Of a stretch of 64,000 nt of DNA, positions 26,078 through 38,116 are shown piece after piece. Each line of letters opens with the position of its first letter. Position 1 is the first letter of the stretch. A program made the position numbers and the translations under genes. This stretch comes from Hydrogenobaculum sp. Y04AAS1 (GTDB lineage: Bacteria; Aquificota; Aquificia; Aquificales; Aquificaceae): contig NC_011126.1 of the NCBI RefSeq assembly GCF_000020785.1, positions 992,001 through 1,056,000 on the forward strand, read 5' to 3'. A model generated the notes under the pieces. It was not told the origin of the DNA and did not search any database. It saw only the letters and a program-made list of their open reading frames with translations.

Positions 26078-27403
26078 ATGAACTGGCTTATAAACTTTAT
26101 AAAAAAACTATTTAAAATAGAGTCAAAGCAAGAATACGCCTATAAATTAACGCTTAGTTTCATAAAGCAATTTGGGTTAACTACAAACGATAAAGAAAAT
26201 ATTGAGTTTTTTTATGTGATTTTTTTAGAATGGGGAAAAACAAAAAATGGCATGAAAAACCTATACGAGCTTTTGAGCGAAGCATACGTAGTTTTTGCCA
26301 AGCTTTTAAAAGCAGAACCAAATTCTTTAAAATCGTTGGATCCTGATGTAAGCGAAGCCCAAAAAAATAAAAAATCTATCATCAAATTGCTTGAATTTGT
26401 TTTATCAAAAGCAAAAACAAAGGGTAATTTTGAGAAAATTTTGGAGGCTATAGATAGACAAGAGGTGATAGACAATGTTATTCCTTCTGTCGTAATAAGA
26501 TTTTTGATACCTGTAATGCTAGATAACTTAACAAAGTTAAACGTAAAAAACGACCTTGTGAAATTTGCCAATATAATTGCATTTTATAGAAACGTTGTTA
26601 ATCAAGAGATACTCATATTTTTAGAAAATATATTCGGCATATATTTAGATATATACATAAAATATAAAAACGATATAGAAGTTTTTGCTATGAGCACCAT
26701 CCAAGATTTTAATTCTTTTATAGATATTTATAAAGATGGTGATAAGGAAACCATAAGAACTTTTATCAAGTATGTAGCATCTTCTTACTTGCTATTTCAT
26801 ATAAACAACTACAAAGAATACTCAGAAGAAGTTAAACAGTATTTTGATGTACTTTTACAAAATTTAAAACAAAGGTATGAGCAGGACGAAGCGCTTTTAC
26901 AAGCAGTTTTTATAACTTTATACAACATTTTAAAGCTTTCAAGCTCTTTAAACGATGTTACGTTATATGTTCAAAGCGTGGACAACTATATAGTAGATTT
27001 TATAGAGGTGGCAAAATCTGAACAGGTAAAAGAAAGGTTGAAAGAGAATAAAATGTTCTTTTACGCCTCTAAGAAGATAAAAAAAGATATTTATACCACT
27101 GAAAGCCTTCTTATAAATTATGTGGCTTATGCAATACCTAACCTTCTAAATGTTTGTCAGAATATAGACTTATTTGAATATTGCAGAACTTTAGTAAAAG
27201 ACCTTATGAACACTTTCATAGAGGTGGAGATAGCTTTTTATTACATATACGTGGTATTACCAAGATGGGTAAAAGCAAACAAAAACCAAGACATACTATT
27301 TGACATGCATGAGAAACTCAAAAGAATTCTTTATCCTATGCAAAAAGATATGAGTGAGCTGGTGAGATTTTTCTATTTTGACTTCAAAGACTACATGGTA
27401 TAA
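26078..27403 (+). CDS. Large helical protein of unknown function
   Basis: A 441-residue, Lys/Ile-rich, apparently all-helical soluble protein. No signal peptide, membrane segment, nucleotide-binding loop or metal motif was recognised. It follows the glycosyltransferase gene by 7 nt, so the two could be co-transcribed, but a -10-like TATGAT also ends 6 nt before its ATG, which would allow separate leaderless expression. No homologue could be named. Confidence 0.7.
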   Translation: MNWLINFIKKLFKIESKQEYAYKLTLSFIKQFGLTTNDKENIEFFYVIFLEWGKTKNGMKNLYELLSEAYVVFAKLLKAEPNSLKSLDPDVSEAQKNKKSIIKLLEFVLSKAKTKGNFEKILEAIDRQEVIDNVIPSVVIRFLIPVMLDNLTKLNVKNDLVKFANIIAFYRNVVNQEILIFLENIFGIYLDIYIKYKNDIEVFAMSTIQDFNSFIDIYKDGDKETIRTFIKYVASSYLLFHINNYKEYSEEVKQYFDVLLQNLKQRYEQDEALLQAVFITLYNILKLSSSLNDVTLYVQSVDNYIVDFIEVAKSEQVKERLKENKMFFYASKKIKKDIYTTESLLINYVAYAIPNLLNVCQNIDLFEYCRTLVKDLMNTFIEVEIAFYYIYVVLPRWVKANKNQDILFDMHEKLKRILYPMQKDMSELVRFFYFDFKDYMV

Positions 27404-27475
27404 ATGCTTTGTATCATAGCTTTTAAGATGAGCTTTTTTTAAATTCTAAAATCACAAAAAACAAAGGAGGTAAAG

Positions 27476-27778
27476 ATGAGCTATATACTTTCCATAAGTA
27501 TGTTTCCAGTGGATAAAGGTGAATCCCTAAGTCAATACGTGTCAAAGGTATCTAAGATTATTCACGAGTCGGGTCTTGAGTATGTAATAACACCTATGGC
27601 CACTATTATAGAAAGTACGGAGATAGAACCACTTCTTGAAATAATAAAGAAAGGGCTTGAGACAATGCAACAAGATTCTAACAGAATATACGTTAATATG
27701 GCTATAGACTATAGGAAAGGAGATAAGACCGGAAGGCTAAAACAGAAGGTAGAGTCTTTGAAATCAAAGGTTGGTTAA
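27476..27778 (+). CDS. MTH1187 family thiamine-binding protein
   Basis: A 100-residue single-domain protein (DUF77/COG0011). Typical segments are SISMFPVDKGESLSQYVSKV at the start and YVITPMATIIES in the middle. Members form ferredoxin-like-fold tetramers and some bind thiamine. A strong AAAGGAGG ribosome-binding site precedes the ATG. It converges with the PTPS gene with no gap. Confidence 0.9.
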   Translation: MSYILSISMFPVDKGESLSQYVSKVSKIIHESGLEYVITPMATIIESTEIEPLLEIIKKGLETMQQDSNRIYVNMAIDYRKGDKTGRLKQKVESLKSKVG

Positions 27779-28120
27779 TTACTCGTAATATTCGGCACCG
27801 CAGTTTTCTGTTTCCCAAACTACTACCCTTTTAACGTTGTATTTTGCTTTTAATGTATCAAAGAAATATTTAGCTAAATTTTCGGCGCTTGGTGAAAAAT
27901 CAAACACATCGTTTAAGAGCTTATAGTCTGGCAATATTTCATCAAGATATTGGTCTATTTCTACAAAATCAACACCTATGCCACCTTTGTCCAGCTTCTT
28001 TACCTCTATAAAAACCTCTATGCCAAAAGTATGACCATGAATGGGTTCTGGAGCCCCTTTGTAATATGTAAGAAAATGAGCGGCGTTAAACTTCTTCTTA
28101 ACCCTTATTGTATAAGGCAT
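27779..28120 (-). CDS. 6-pyruvoyl-tetrahydropterin synthase family, PTPS-III type
   Basis: A 113-residue T-fold protein. Zinc-binding histidines are seen in FNAAHFL (H15) and IHGHTFG (H28, H30). The catalytic Cys of QueD/PTPS (CxxxHGH) is replaced by Glu in PEPIHGH (E25, ExxHGH), the signature of PTPS-III enzymes that replace FolB in folate synthesis. The start was set at 28120 (MPYTIR), where the ATG overlaps the stop of the gene before (TGATG); a longer reading would add 24 residues antisense to nothing conserved. QueD-like activity is the alternative. Confidence 0.85.
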   Translation of the reverse strand: MPYTIRVKKKFNAAHFLTYYKGAPEPIHGHTFGIEVFIEVKKLDKGGIGVDFVEIDQYLDEILPDYKLLNDVFDFSPSAENLAKYFFDTLKAKYNVKRVVVWETENCGAEYYE

Positions 28121-28356
28121 CAAATATCCTCTATGGATTCTCCTTTTAAAAGCCTTCTTACTTTGTTTACCACAGAAAGCACCACAAACCAAAGGGCATG
28201 ATAGTCTATATTGTCAAATTCTTCAGCCACATCAAGAGTTCCATCGTCTTTTTTTACAAGATAAACGTATTTCATAGCCTCAAGACAAAGCACTTTATTT
28301 ATGCATGTAGCTAATATCTTATCTTTTATATCTTTTGGCAGTTCTAATTTTTCCAT
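28120..28356 (-). CDS. Small protein of unknown function upstream of PTPS
   Basis: A 78-residue helical protein with a TAAAGGAG ribosome-binding site. It lies between yicC and the PTPS-III gene and is coupled to the latter by a 1-nt stop/start overlap. Two cysteines occur in ATCINKVLCLEAMKYVYLV. It may be a small accessory protein of the pterin or nucleotide genes around it; no family was recognised. Confidence 0.7.
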   Translation of the reverse strand: MEKLELPKDIKDKILATCINKVLCLEAMKYVYLVKKDDGTLDVAEEFDNIDYHALWFVVLSVVNKVRRLLKGESIEDI

Positions 28357-28366
28357 ATTTTCTCCT

Positions 28367-30642
<2,276 letters not shown>

Positions 30643-30734
30643 CTAAAAGTTCAAAAGTCAATGGCATTTTATCATTGTTTTATAGATTTCAAGATGTAAA
30701 TTTAATTGCTTTTTCGAATATATTTGATTAAAAA

Positions 30735-30812
<78 letters not shown>

Positions 30813-30870
30813 TACCATCAAATAGCTTTCTTATTATAGCAAAATCTTCTCTCATTGTAAATGATTTTAG

Positions 30871-31387
30871 TTATATTGATTGAGCTAAAGCTATACAACC
30901 GTATACAATATCTATACTCTTATCTGATAGTTCTGTCAAGCTACTTATAACTTTCTTCAGCTCATTATCTCTATAATAATCTATTATTTTTGCACCTATT
31001 TCATGAAATTCTTTGTGAGATTGACCTATTTGTTTGAAAAGTTTTAACGCCTTATCCCCATATTTTGATTTAATATCTTCTTCATTTATACTATAATACC
31101 ACTTACCAAATTTACATTCAGTATGAGATGTTGGCCTCCAGTCAGTGTTATTAACCAATACCGAAAAAAAAATTTTTAACATACAACTCATGGCTTTCTA
31201 CCATATCTATTAAAGTGTCCGTAAAATTTTTGTCTTTAATTTTGTTTTTATACTCTGCTTCTCGCAACAGGTTAATTTCTTTCAATTCTTTGTCGATGGT
31301 CTCCACAAGCTGATTACCAATCTTTGCAATAGCTTCCACAAGTTTATCGTGGTTGCCGCCACCGCTTAATGTCTGTTTGCTTTCCAT
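30871..31387 (-). pseudogene. CZB (chemoreceptor zinc-binding) domain protein, frameshifted at T9
   Basis: Two overlapping frames, 31387-31151 and 31191-30871, together encode one stand-alone CZB domain. The first supplies an N-terminal helix and the zinc histidine in ESHELYVKNFF; the second supplies ECKFGKWYY and GQSHKEFHEIG, the C-[F]-G-x-W and H-x3-H zinc motifs known from E. coli DgcZ. The break is at a run of nine T on the coding strand (31164-31172); with eight T the frame is open and gives 171 residues. It may be a decayed gene, a phase-variable gene, one rescued by transcriptional slippage, or a sequence error. Confidence 0.75.
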
Positions 31388-31509
31388 TTTACACCTTTCT
31401 AAAAAGAATAGTAATATAATATGATATATACCAATATATTTTAGTTAAATTTTCTTTATAAGGCGTTAAAAATTAATTATATTTTATTTGCCATTTTTTA
31501 TTTGCCATT

Positions 31510-32625
31510 TTAATCCCCAGTGTCATACTTTATAATGCTATCGTGAGACAAAAGACTAAACTTGGTTTCCCTATGACTATTTACTATTGAAAAGCAAAGC
31601 CCAAGAAGTATAGCGCTAACCATTATGTTGCTTCCTCCATAAGAAATAAAAGGAAGCGGTATACCCACCACCGGCACAAGACCCATAGCCATAGCCAAAT
31701 TTATCGTAGAATGAAAAAATATAAAAGCTGCCACCATCACCACGTATATTTTTTCTGTATACAATCTCAAATAGTAAGATATACTTAAAAGCCTCAAAAC
31801 CAAATACAAATACAATATTATTATAACCACAGATATCACAAACCCAAACTCTTCCGCTATAACAGAAAAAATAAAGTCGGTATGTCTTTCTGGTAGAAAT
31901 AGAAGGTGAGATTGGGTACCTTTTAAAAAACCTTTACCAAAAATTCTACCAGAGCCTATTGATATTATGGATTGGATAAGCTGGTAACCACCTTTGGAGT
32001 AATAGGCTTTGGGGTTTAAAACCGTCAATATTCGCTCTTTTTGGTATTGCTTCATAAAATGCCACGCTACTATAGGAATTACCGTTGCTATAGGTATTGC
32101 GTATCTGAAAAAATTTTTTGGAAACTTTGCAAAGAATACCAAAGACATTACAGGTAATGTCATTATCACCGCAGAACCCAAATCTGGTTGCTTATATATT
32201 ATAAGAAAGGGGATACCGATGCTAAGGAGTATATAAGCTATTTTTTGGGCTTTTAAATAAGGGCTCATATAAATTATATAATCTACTATAAGTATTACGG
32301 AGGCCTTCATAAACTCCGATGGTTGTATGCCAAAAGGACCTATACCTATCCATCTTTTTGCACCGTATATAGTTTTTCCAACAAACATTACCGCTATTAA
32401 AAGAAAAAGATTTACACCATATATCAAAGGAGCTAAAGAAAGAACTGAAGAGAACCTAACCCTACTTATACCATACATGATAACCCAGCTTAGGATAATA
32501 TATAAAAGTTGTTTTATGAAAAGCCCATATTGAACACCGTAAGTGGTGTATGTAGAACTATAAACTCCCACCAAACCTATTATCTGGATAAAAAATATAG
32601 TGAGTGCTAAATCAACGGGGCGCAT
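31510..32625 (-). CDS. rodA: Rod shape-determining peptidoglycan glycosyltransferase RodA
   Basis: A 371-residue SEDS-family membrane protein with about ten transmembrane segments. Family segments include PDLGSAVIMTLPV, RHTDFIFSVIAEEFGF and the C-terminal PLPFISYGGSNIMVSAILLG. It polymerises lipid II during cell elongation. It overlaps cdsA by 14 nt. RodA is preferred to FtsW because of the neighbours and the short N-terminus. Confidence 0.92.
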   Translation of the reverse strand: MRPVDLALTIFFIQIIGLVGVYSSTYTTYGVQYGLFIKQLLYIILSWVIMYGISRVRFSSVLSLAPLIYGVNLFLLIAVMFVGKTIYGAKRWIGIGPFGIQPSEFMKASVILIVDYIIYMSPYLKAQKIAYILLSIGIPFLIIYKQPDLGSAVIMTLPVMSLVFFAKFPKNFFRYAIPIATVIPIVAWHFMKQYQKERILTVLNPKAYYSKGGYQLIQSIISIGSGRIFGKGFLKGTQSHLLFLPERHTDFIFSVIAEEFGFVISVVIIILYLYLVLRLLSISYYLRLYTEKIYVVMVAAFIFFHSTINLAMAMGLVPVVGIPLPFISYGGSNIMVSAILLGLCFSIVNSHRETKFSLLSHDSIIKYDTGD

Positions 32626-33322
32626 TTATTGTATAAAACACCAATGAGCTAAACATAAGAGCGTCAAACCTATCTAAAAAACCACCGTGCGGACCAAACA
32701 CATTTGAAAAATCCTTAACATTGTATTGTCTTTTTATTAGGCTTTTAAAAAGATCACCAAATACCCCAACGATACTTACAGCTATACCTATGATAAGACC
32801 TCTCGAAAAACCAAAATAAAATATATTAAATATAATACATGACAAAGAACCACCAATAAATCCTTCTATAGTTTTATTTGGAGAAATCTCAGGTGCCAAT
32901 TTACGTTTGCCAAAATTCTTACCTACATAATAGCTCATTGTATCAAGTATCCAAACCCCCAACAAAAGCCCCAAAATGTAATAATTGCCAAGCGTTTTAA
33001 CCTTATATATATATTCTGGAAGCGTTGTGCTAAAGGTTAGTATAAAAAAGCTTTTATAAAAAGATTCTAAATCCTTTTTAGTTAAAAGCTCTAAAAAAAC
33101 CACTAAGAAAATTGCCAAAAACCCATAAGTTATATTGTAAAGACTTAACAACATAATAAAAGGTGCTAAAAATATCACTGTTTTTGAACCTAATACATCT
33201 TTTAGTTCCTTTGCTACAAAAAAACTTAAGACAAACACTCCTAAAAGCGTTATAAACTTAAAAGATAGCAAGAAAAATAGCGTGCCAAGACCTACAATTA
33301 TACCATAATATTCTCTATTCAT
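32612..33322 (-). CDS. cdsA: Phosphatidate cytidylyltransferase
   Basis: A 236-residue integral membrane enzyme that makes CDP-diacylglycerol. The family signature appears in SPNKTIEGFIGGSLSC and near the C-terminus FGDLFKSLIKRQYNVKDFSNVFGPHGGFLDRFDAL, with the conserved S-x8-D-x3-K-R-x4-K-D-x5-P-G-H-G-G-x2-D-R pattern (here FGPHGG). It overlaps the cpoB-like gene by 4 nt. Confidence 0.92.
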   Translation of the reverse strand: MNREYYGIIVGLGTLFFLLSFKFITLLGVFVLSFFVAKELKDVLGSKTVIFLAPFIMLLSLYNITYGFLAIFLVVFLELLTKKDLESFYKSFFILTFSTTLPEYIYKVKTLGNYYILGLLLGVWILDTMSYYVGKNFGKRKLAPEISPNKTIEGFIGGSLSCIIFNIFYFGFSRGLIIGIAVSIVGVFGDLFKSLIKRQYNVKDFSNVFGPHGGFLDRFDALMFSSLVFYTINAPR

Positions 33323-34137
33323 TTAATCTCTAATTCGGATCTTGCTAAAGCCGCTTCTATACTATTTGGGTAAAGTTTTATAAGCTCCTTGTATAAGTTT
33401 ATAGCCGCTGATTTTTGTCCCATTTCTCTATATATGTTCGCCGCAGAAAAATACGCCGAAGGCGCTTTATCACAAGAGGGTAATTCACCTTTTTTACACT
33501 TATCTATCAAAGATAGCAGTATCGCCAACGCTTCATTGTTATGATGCATGGCTTTTTCAGCCATTCCTAACCAGTAGTATGCGTTGTTTGTAAGTTTTGA
33601 ATGTGGGTTTTTCAATATAAACTCTTTGAAAAGTCTCTTAGCTTTTTGATAATCTCCAGATTGATAAGCTGTGTAAGCCATTCCGTATAGTTCTTGAGGG
33701 CTTTGAGGCGTGTTTGAGATGAGGGCTTGCAAATTGGAAGATGAACTTTGAGTTTCAGAAGGAGCTGTAGAATTTATTATAGTAACGGTGCTTGATAGAT
33801 TTTTTATGCCTTTTGAAGGGGTTATAGCTGGTAAAGAGCTAAGGTTTGAAGGTGATGGCGGTGTTTCAGAAGATTCTGGTGGGGTTTGAGACTCAGATTC
33901 TCCAAGGTTTTTTGTAATATTGTTGTATGTAGAAAGCCCAAGCTTTACCCTCAATTTTGCCAAAGACTCATCCAAAGAATCTAGCCTTCTATTTATTTCG
34001 TTGATTTCTTGTTGTTGATATTGATACTGTTGCTGAAGCATAGTTATTGGATTTGGCCCTTGCTGTGTCGGCTCTGCACAAGAGCTAAGAAGAATCGCCA
34101 ACCCGCTTATTGCAAAAAACAATTTCTTTTTTTTCAT
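33319..34137 (-). CDS. Tol-Pal system TPR protein, CpoB/YbgF-like
   Basis: A 272-residue secreted protein. Its signal peptide ends in ILLSSCAEP, a lipobox, so it is probably a lipoprotein. A coiled coil rich in Gln (residues 35-70), a Ser/Thr/Pro-rich linker (80-145), and C-terminal TPR repeats from about residue 150 (ELYGMAYTAYQSGDYQKAKRLFKEF) match YbgF/CpoB. E. coli CpoB is not a lipoprotein, a difference worth noting. No tol or pal genes are adjacent. Confidence 0.82.
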   Translation of the reverse strand: MKKKKLFFAISGLAILLSSCAEPTQQGPNPITMLQQQYQYQQQEINEINRRLDSLDESLAKLRVKLGLSTYNNITKNLGESESQTPPESSETPPSPSNLSSLPAITPSKGIKNLSSTVTIINSTAPSETQSSSSNLQALISNTPQSPQELYGMAYTAYQSGDYQKAKRLFKEFILKNPHSKLTNNAYYWLGMAEKAMHHNNEALAILLSLIDKCKKGELPSCDKAPSAYFSAANIYREMGQKSAAINLYKELIKLYPNSIEAALARSELEIK

Positions 34138-34175
34138 ACTTTTATTTTAACATAGTTAAGGTTTTAATTTTAGGT

Positions 34176-34187
34176 TAAAATAGATAT
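34176..34187 (+). promoter_or_regulatory. cysS -10-like box, leaderless arrangement
   Basis: TAAAAT at 34176-34181 ends 6 nt before the cysS ATG (34188) and no ribosome-binding site is present. Confidence 0.5.
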
Positions 34188-35654
34188 ATGGGATTTGTGC
34201 TTTATAATACGCTTAGTGCTGAGTTGGAAGAGTTTGTACCTATAAACCCTCCTCAAGTAAACATATACACCTGTGGTGTCACCGTATACGATGATTCTCA
34301 CGTAGGGCATGGGAGAAGTCTTATAGTATTTGATGTTTTTAGAAGATACTTAGAAAAGCTCGGATACAGGGTAAAGTTTGTTAGAAATTTTACAGATATA
34401 GACGATAAGATTATAAACAAAGCCAACGAAGAAAACAAAGACTTCATGAGCATTGCCAACAGATACATAGCTAGATACTACTTAGATATGGAAGCCATAA
34501 ACGTAAAACCCGCTAACGTAGAACCAAGAGTTACAGAACACATGGAAGAGATAATATCCCTTATATCAAAGCTAATAGAGCTTGGAAAAGCTTACGAAAG
34601 CGATGGCGATATATATTTTTCAATAGATAGTTTTAAAGATTACGGCAAACTTTCAAAAAGAAGCCCAGAAGAATTAGAAGCAGGAGCTAGAATTGAACCT
34701 TCTTTAAAAAAAAGAAATCCCCTTGACTTTGCATTGTGGAAAGCATCAAAATCTCACGAACCTGGCTGGGAATCCCCTTGGTCTTACGGAAGACCAGGCT
34801 GGCACACCGAATGTGTGGCTATGATATTTAAACATCTTGGAGAAACTATAGATATACATGCAGGCGGTATAGACCTCGTATTTCCCCATCATGAAAATGA
34901 AATTGCTCAAGCAGAAAGTATTACCGGTAAACCTTTTGCCAGATATTGGATGCACAATGGTCTTGTCACCGTTGGCGGTAAAAAAATGTCAAAATCCCTT
35001 GGAAACTTTGTCACTTTAAAAGAGATATACACAAAGTACCATCCAGACGTTTTAAGGCTTTTAGTATTGTTTACACATTATAGAAGCCCTTTAGATTTTT
35101 CCTTTGAAAAGATGGAAGAAACAAAAAAAGCTTACGAAAGATTAAAAAGCGCTATAGAAGACATAGAACCTTTAAAAGCTATAGCAAAAGAAGGGAAACC
35201 TGTTGTAGACATAGATTTTTATAGTCTTGAAAAAAGCACCCAAGAGCAATTTTACAAAGCCCTATCAGAAGATTTCAACACATCGTTAGCTATTGCTCAC
35301 ATTTTTAACGCTGTAGCCGAGTTAAACAAAGCAAAAACAGAGAGCTTTAAAATAGGCTATATTACACCTAAAGAGCTTGAAGGATATCTATTTTTGGCAA
35401 ACAGCTTAAAACAGACGTTAAAAGATATTTTTGGGCTTTTAGAAGAAAACACCTTACAAAACACTCTAAAGACGTTGGAACCAGCTTCAAGCGTCAATAT
35501 ATCCACAGAATTTTTAGAAATTTTGATAAAAGCTAGAAACTTGGCAAAAGAAAACAAAGATTTTAAAGTAGCGGATTTCATAAGGGATGAGCTTCTAAAC
35601 TATGGTATAAAGCTCGAAGATACAAAGGCTGGTACCATCTGGAAAAAGCCCTGA
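34188..35654 (+). CDS. cysS: Cysteinyl-tRNA synthetase
   Basis: A 488-residue class I aminoacyl-tRNA synthetase. The HIGH-type motif is HVGHGR (about residue 38) with the preceding [11 protein letters not shown]; the zinc ligands include that cysteine, TECVAM and HHENE; KMSKS is in [11 protein letters not shown]. The C-terminal part ends with the DALR-like helical region. Downstream lgt begins one base before its stop. Confidence 0.97.
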
Positions 35655-36454
35655 TGCCATTTTACATAAGAATAGGCAAATTTGCTGTATCGACATTGGG
35701 CCTAATGATAACTATATCCCTTTTTATCTCTTACGTTGTGTCTTTGCAAATCTCTAAATATATAGGTATATTAAGATCCCAGACAGAAAATATCTTTTTG
35801 ACGGGAGCGCTTTCTGGTATTTTATTTGGAAGACTTTCTTATATTATCAAAAATCACGACCAGATACCAAACTTCGTAAGCGTATTTCAAATATGGAACG
35901 GTGGTATCGATTATTACGGAACTATAATAGGTGTTATACTAGGAGTTGTTTCCGTGGCTTGGTTTTACAACATACCTATTTTAAAAGCCTTGGATATAAC
36001 CTCTATAATAGGTTCTCTTATGCTTGGATTTGGTTATATATCGGCAGGTCTTGTAGGTTTTGGTTTTGGAAGACCTGTACCTTTGGCAGTGGATGTTACA
36101 CCTGGGTTTCACCTTTTGAAAGCGTTTCCGTTTTTTTATGTGGTTTATAAGTTTGGTGATATAGCTCCTCCTTCTATTCCCTTTTATCCAGTACAGTTTA
36201 TTTACGGTACATTGTTTTTGCTGTTTGGCATAAGCCTAATATTTTATGTGATAAAAAAACAAAATAGGTTTACGGGAGAAGTATTTTCTATTTTTCTCAT
36301 GCTTTATGGAATTTCAAATATTATAGTAGGATATTACACAATAAGCCGTGTTGTATTTAATCACATTACACTAGAACAGTTGTTTGGGCTGTTAAGTTTT
36401 ATATCTGGGTTTGTTATTTTGATGCTTTTAAAATCAGAAAAAACCAACATATAA
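35654..36454 (+). CDS. lgt: Prolipoprotein diacylglyceryl transferase
   Basis: A 266-residue membrane enzyme that transfers diacylglycerol to the lipobox cysteine of prolipoproteins. It has about seven transmembrane segments. The Lgt signature region is recognisable as FGRLSYIIKN and WNGGIDYYGTIIGVILG (conserved G-G-x5-G), and GFGRPV; the usual HGG is replaced by WNGGI. It is therefore a divergent Lgt. It is coupled to cysS by a 1-nt overlap. Confidence 0.82.
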   Translation: MPFYIRIGKFAVSTLGLMITISLFISYVVSLQISKYIGILRSQTENIFLTGALSGILFGRLSYIIKNHDQIPNFVSVFQIWNGGIDYYGTIIGVILGVVSVAWFYNIPILKALDITSIIGSLMLGFGYISAGLVGFGFGRPVPLAVDVTPGFHLLKAFPFFYVVYKFGDIAPPSIPFYPVQFIYGTLFLLFGISLIFYVIKKQNRFTGEVFSIFLMLYGISNIIVGYYTISRVVFNHITLEQLFGLLSFISGFVILMLLKSEKTNI

Positions 36455-36462
36455 AGATTTGC

Positions 36463-36475
36463 TATAATACTTCAT
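36463..36475 (+). promoter_or_regulatory. -10-like box before the carboxypeptidase gene, leaderless arrangement
   Basis: TATAAT at 36463-36468 ends 7 nt before the ATG at 36476 with no Shine-Dalgarno sequence. Confidence 0.6.
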
Positions 36476-37699
36476 ATGTACTACAACGAAGAAGATAGAT
36501 ATACTAAGCACAAGAATCTAAAAAGGTTTCTTGTGTTGTTGGTGCTTGGATTCATATTTTACGTTGGTTTTCAACTTTTTAAAGGTTTTCCAAAGCCCGA
36601 GTTAGAACTTTCTTTGAAAGATCAACAGATATCAGGTTCTTTTAACATCTCCTGGCCCACTGATATAAGGTATGGGGTAATTGGTACACTTCAAAGCGGT
36701 ATCATATCAAAAAATCCAAATCAAGGTCAATGGCCATTAGCCAGCGTAGCTAAAATAATGACAGCTTATATAATTTTAAAAGATCACCCTCTTCCAATAG
36801 GGCAAGATGGACCTACAATTACTGTCACCCAAAAAGAGGTAAACGAATATGAAGCTTTTAAAAAAGATGGCCAATCCGTAGTAAAAGTAGCCTTGGGCGA
36901 AAAACTTACAGAAAGACAACTTTTAGAAGGTCTAATGATACCGTCTGCCAACAACTTTGCATATATATTGGCTAGATGGGATGCAGGTAGCGTAAAAGCT
37001 TTTGTGGATAAAATGAATAAAACCGCTCAAAGCCTTGGTCTAAAAGATACACGTTACGAGGACCCATCAGGTGCTAGCGCTGGGACTGTAAGCACACCAA
37101 AAGATCAATTTAAACTCACCCAGCTTGCCATGCAAATCCCAACTTTTAGACACATGGTAGCTATGCCTCAGGTAAATTTACCGATAGCAGGTATACAGTA
37201 CAATGTTAACTATGACCTTGGGAAAGACAACATAGTAGGTGTAAAAACTGGTTCTTCTTTACCAGCAGGCGCAAACTTTGTCTTTGACTCAAAACAAGGT
37301 AACATAGATATACTAGGTGTAATCTTTGGTGCATCTGGCAAATCTTCTCTTATGACAGCTTTAAAAGACGCCATAATCCTCATAGACACAACAAAAACTC
37401 AGATATCTACCGAAAAACTTATATCTAAAAATCAACAGATAGGCTTTATCAAAGTATCTTGGATGAAAAAAGAGATTCCCATGTTGGCATCTCAGGATTT
37501 TAGCACCGTAGTTTATCCTGGCATGAAGATAACTTACTCTCTTTATCCTATAAAGGATATGAAATTTCCAATAAAATCTAACGAAGTAATCGGTACTCTT
37601 GTTATAAATTATGGAGATTCTAGCTACAGCATGCCAGTAATAGTTTCTCAAGAAATAAAAGAGCCTAGCTTTTTAGACAAATTAAGGAGGGTATTGTGA
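36476..37699 (+). CDS. D-alanyl-D-alanine carboxypeptidase (penicillin-binding protein 5/6 type)
   Basis: A 407-residue low-molecular-weight PBP. A single membrane segment lies at residues 20-36. The active-site motifs are SxxK in LASVAKIMTAY, SxN in IPSANNFAY and KTG in VGVKTGSSLPAG. A C-terminal beta domain of about 100 residues follows. Unlike E. coli DacA the membrane anchor is N-terminal rather than a C-terminal amphipathic helix. It trims pentapeptides on the periplasmic side. Confidence 0.92.
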   Translation: MYYNEEDRYTKHKNLKRFLVLLVLGFIFYVGFQLFKGFPKPELELSLKDQQISGSFNISWPTDIRYGVIGTLQSGIISKNPNQGQWPLASVAKIMTAYIILKDHPLPIGQDGPTITVTQKEVNEYEAFKKDGQSVVKVALGEKLTERQLLEGLMIPSANNFAYILARWDAGSVKAFVDKMNKTAQSLGLKDTRYEDPSGASAGTVSTPKDQFKLTQLAMQIPTFRHMVAMPQVNLPIAGIQYNVNYDLGKDNIVGVKTGSSLPAGANFVFDSKQGNIDILGVIFGASGKSSLMTALKDAIILIDTTKTQISTEKLISKNQQIGFIKVSWMKKEIPMLASQDFSTVVYPGMKITYSLYPIKDMKFPIKSNEVIGTLVINYGDSSYSMPVIVSQEIKEPSFLDKLRRVL

Positions 37700-38115
37700 A
37701 AAATTTTCTTTTTATAGGGGTTGTCTTAGGGATGGGGCTTAGAATGGCTTTTGGTTACATAGGTGATTCATACGAAACATTTTTAAAAGAATACAAACAT
37801 GTAAAGATTTTGAGCATAGATAAAAGTATTACGCCGCATGCCAAAAGAGCTCTTGAGATAGAGGCATATAGTTTTAAGGTATACGCTCTTTTTGATAAAA
37901 AAGATATTTGCTACGAGGAATACACGTTAAAAAATAAAACACTCCCATCGCCAAATTTATTTATAAAAGATGCTTCTAAGATAAAACCAAAGCTTTTATT
38001 TAAAATACCTTTAAGAATGGCCGTATGGGAATACGATACTCCAACATATAAAATTATTTACCAAACCTTTGGTCTACCAGGTTATCTTGGAGCCGATGCA
38101 AGGATAAAACAATAA
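37696..38115 (+). CDS. Secreted protein of unknown function
   Basis: A 139-residue protein starting with GTG; AGGAGG lies 5 nt upstream and the start overlaps the previous stop (GTGA). A signal peptide of about 20 residues (GVVLGMGLRMAFG) is followed by a small mixed alpha/beta domain with a single cysteine. It lies between the carboxypeptidase gene and a Nudix-like gene. No family was recognised. Confidence 0.75.
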   Translation: MKNFLFIGVVLGMGLRMAFGYIGDSYETFLKEYKHVKILSIDKSITPHAKRALEIEAYSFKVYALFDKKDICYEEYTLKNKTLPSPNLFIKDASKIKPKLLFKIPLRMAVWEYDTPTYKIIYQTFGLPGYLGADARIKQ

Positions 38116-38116
38116 A

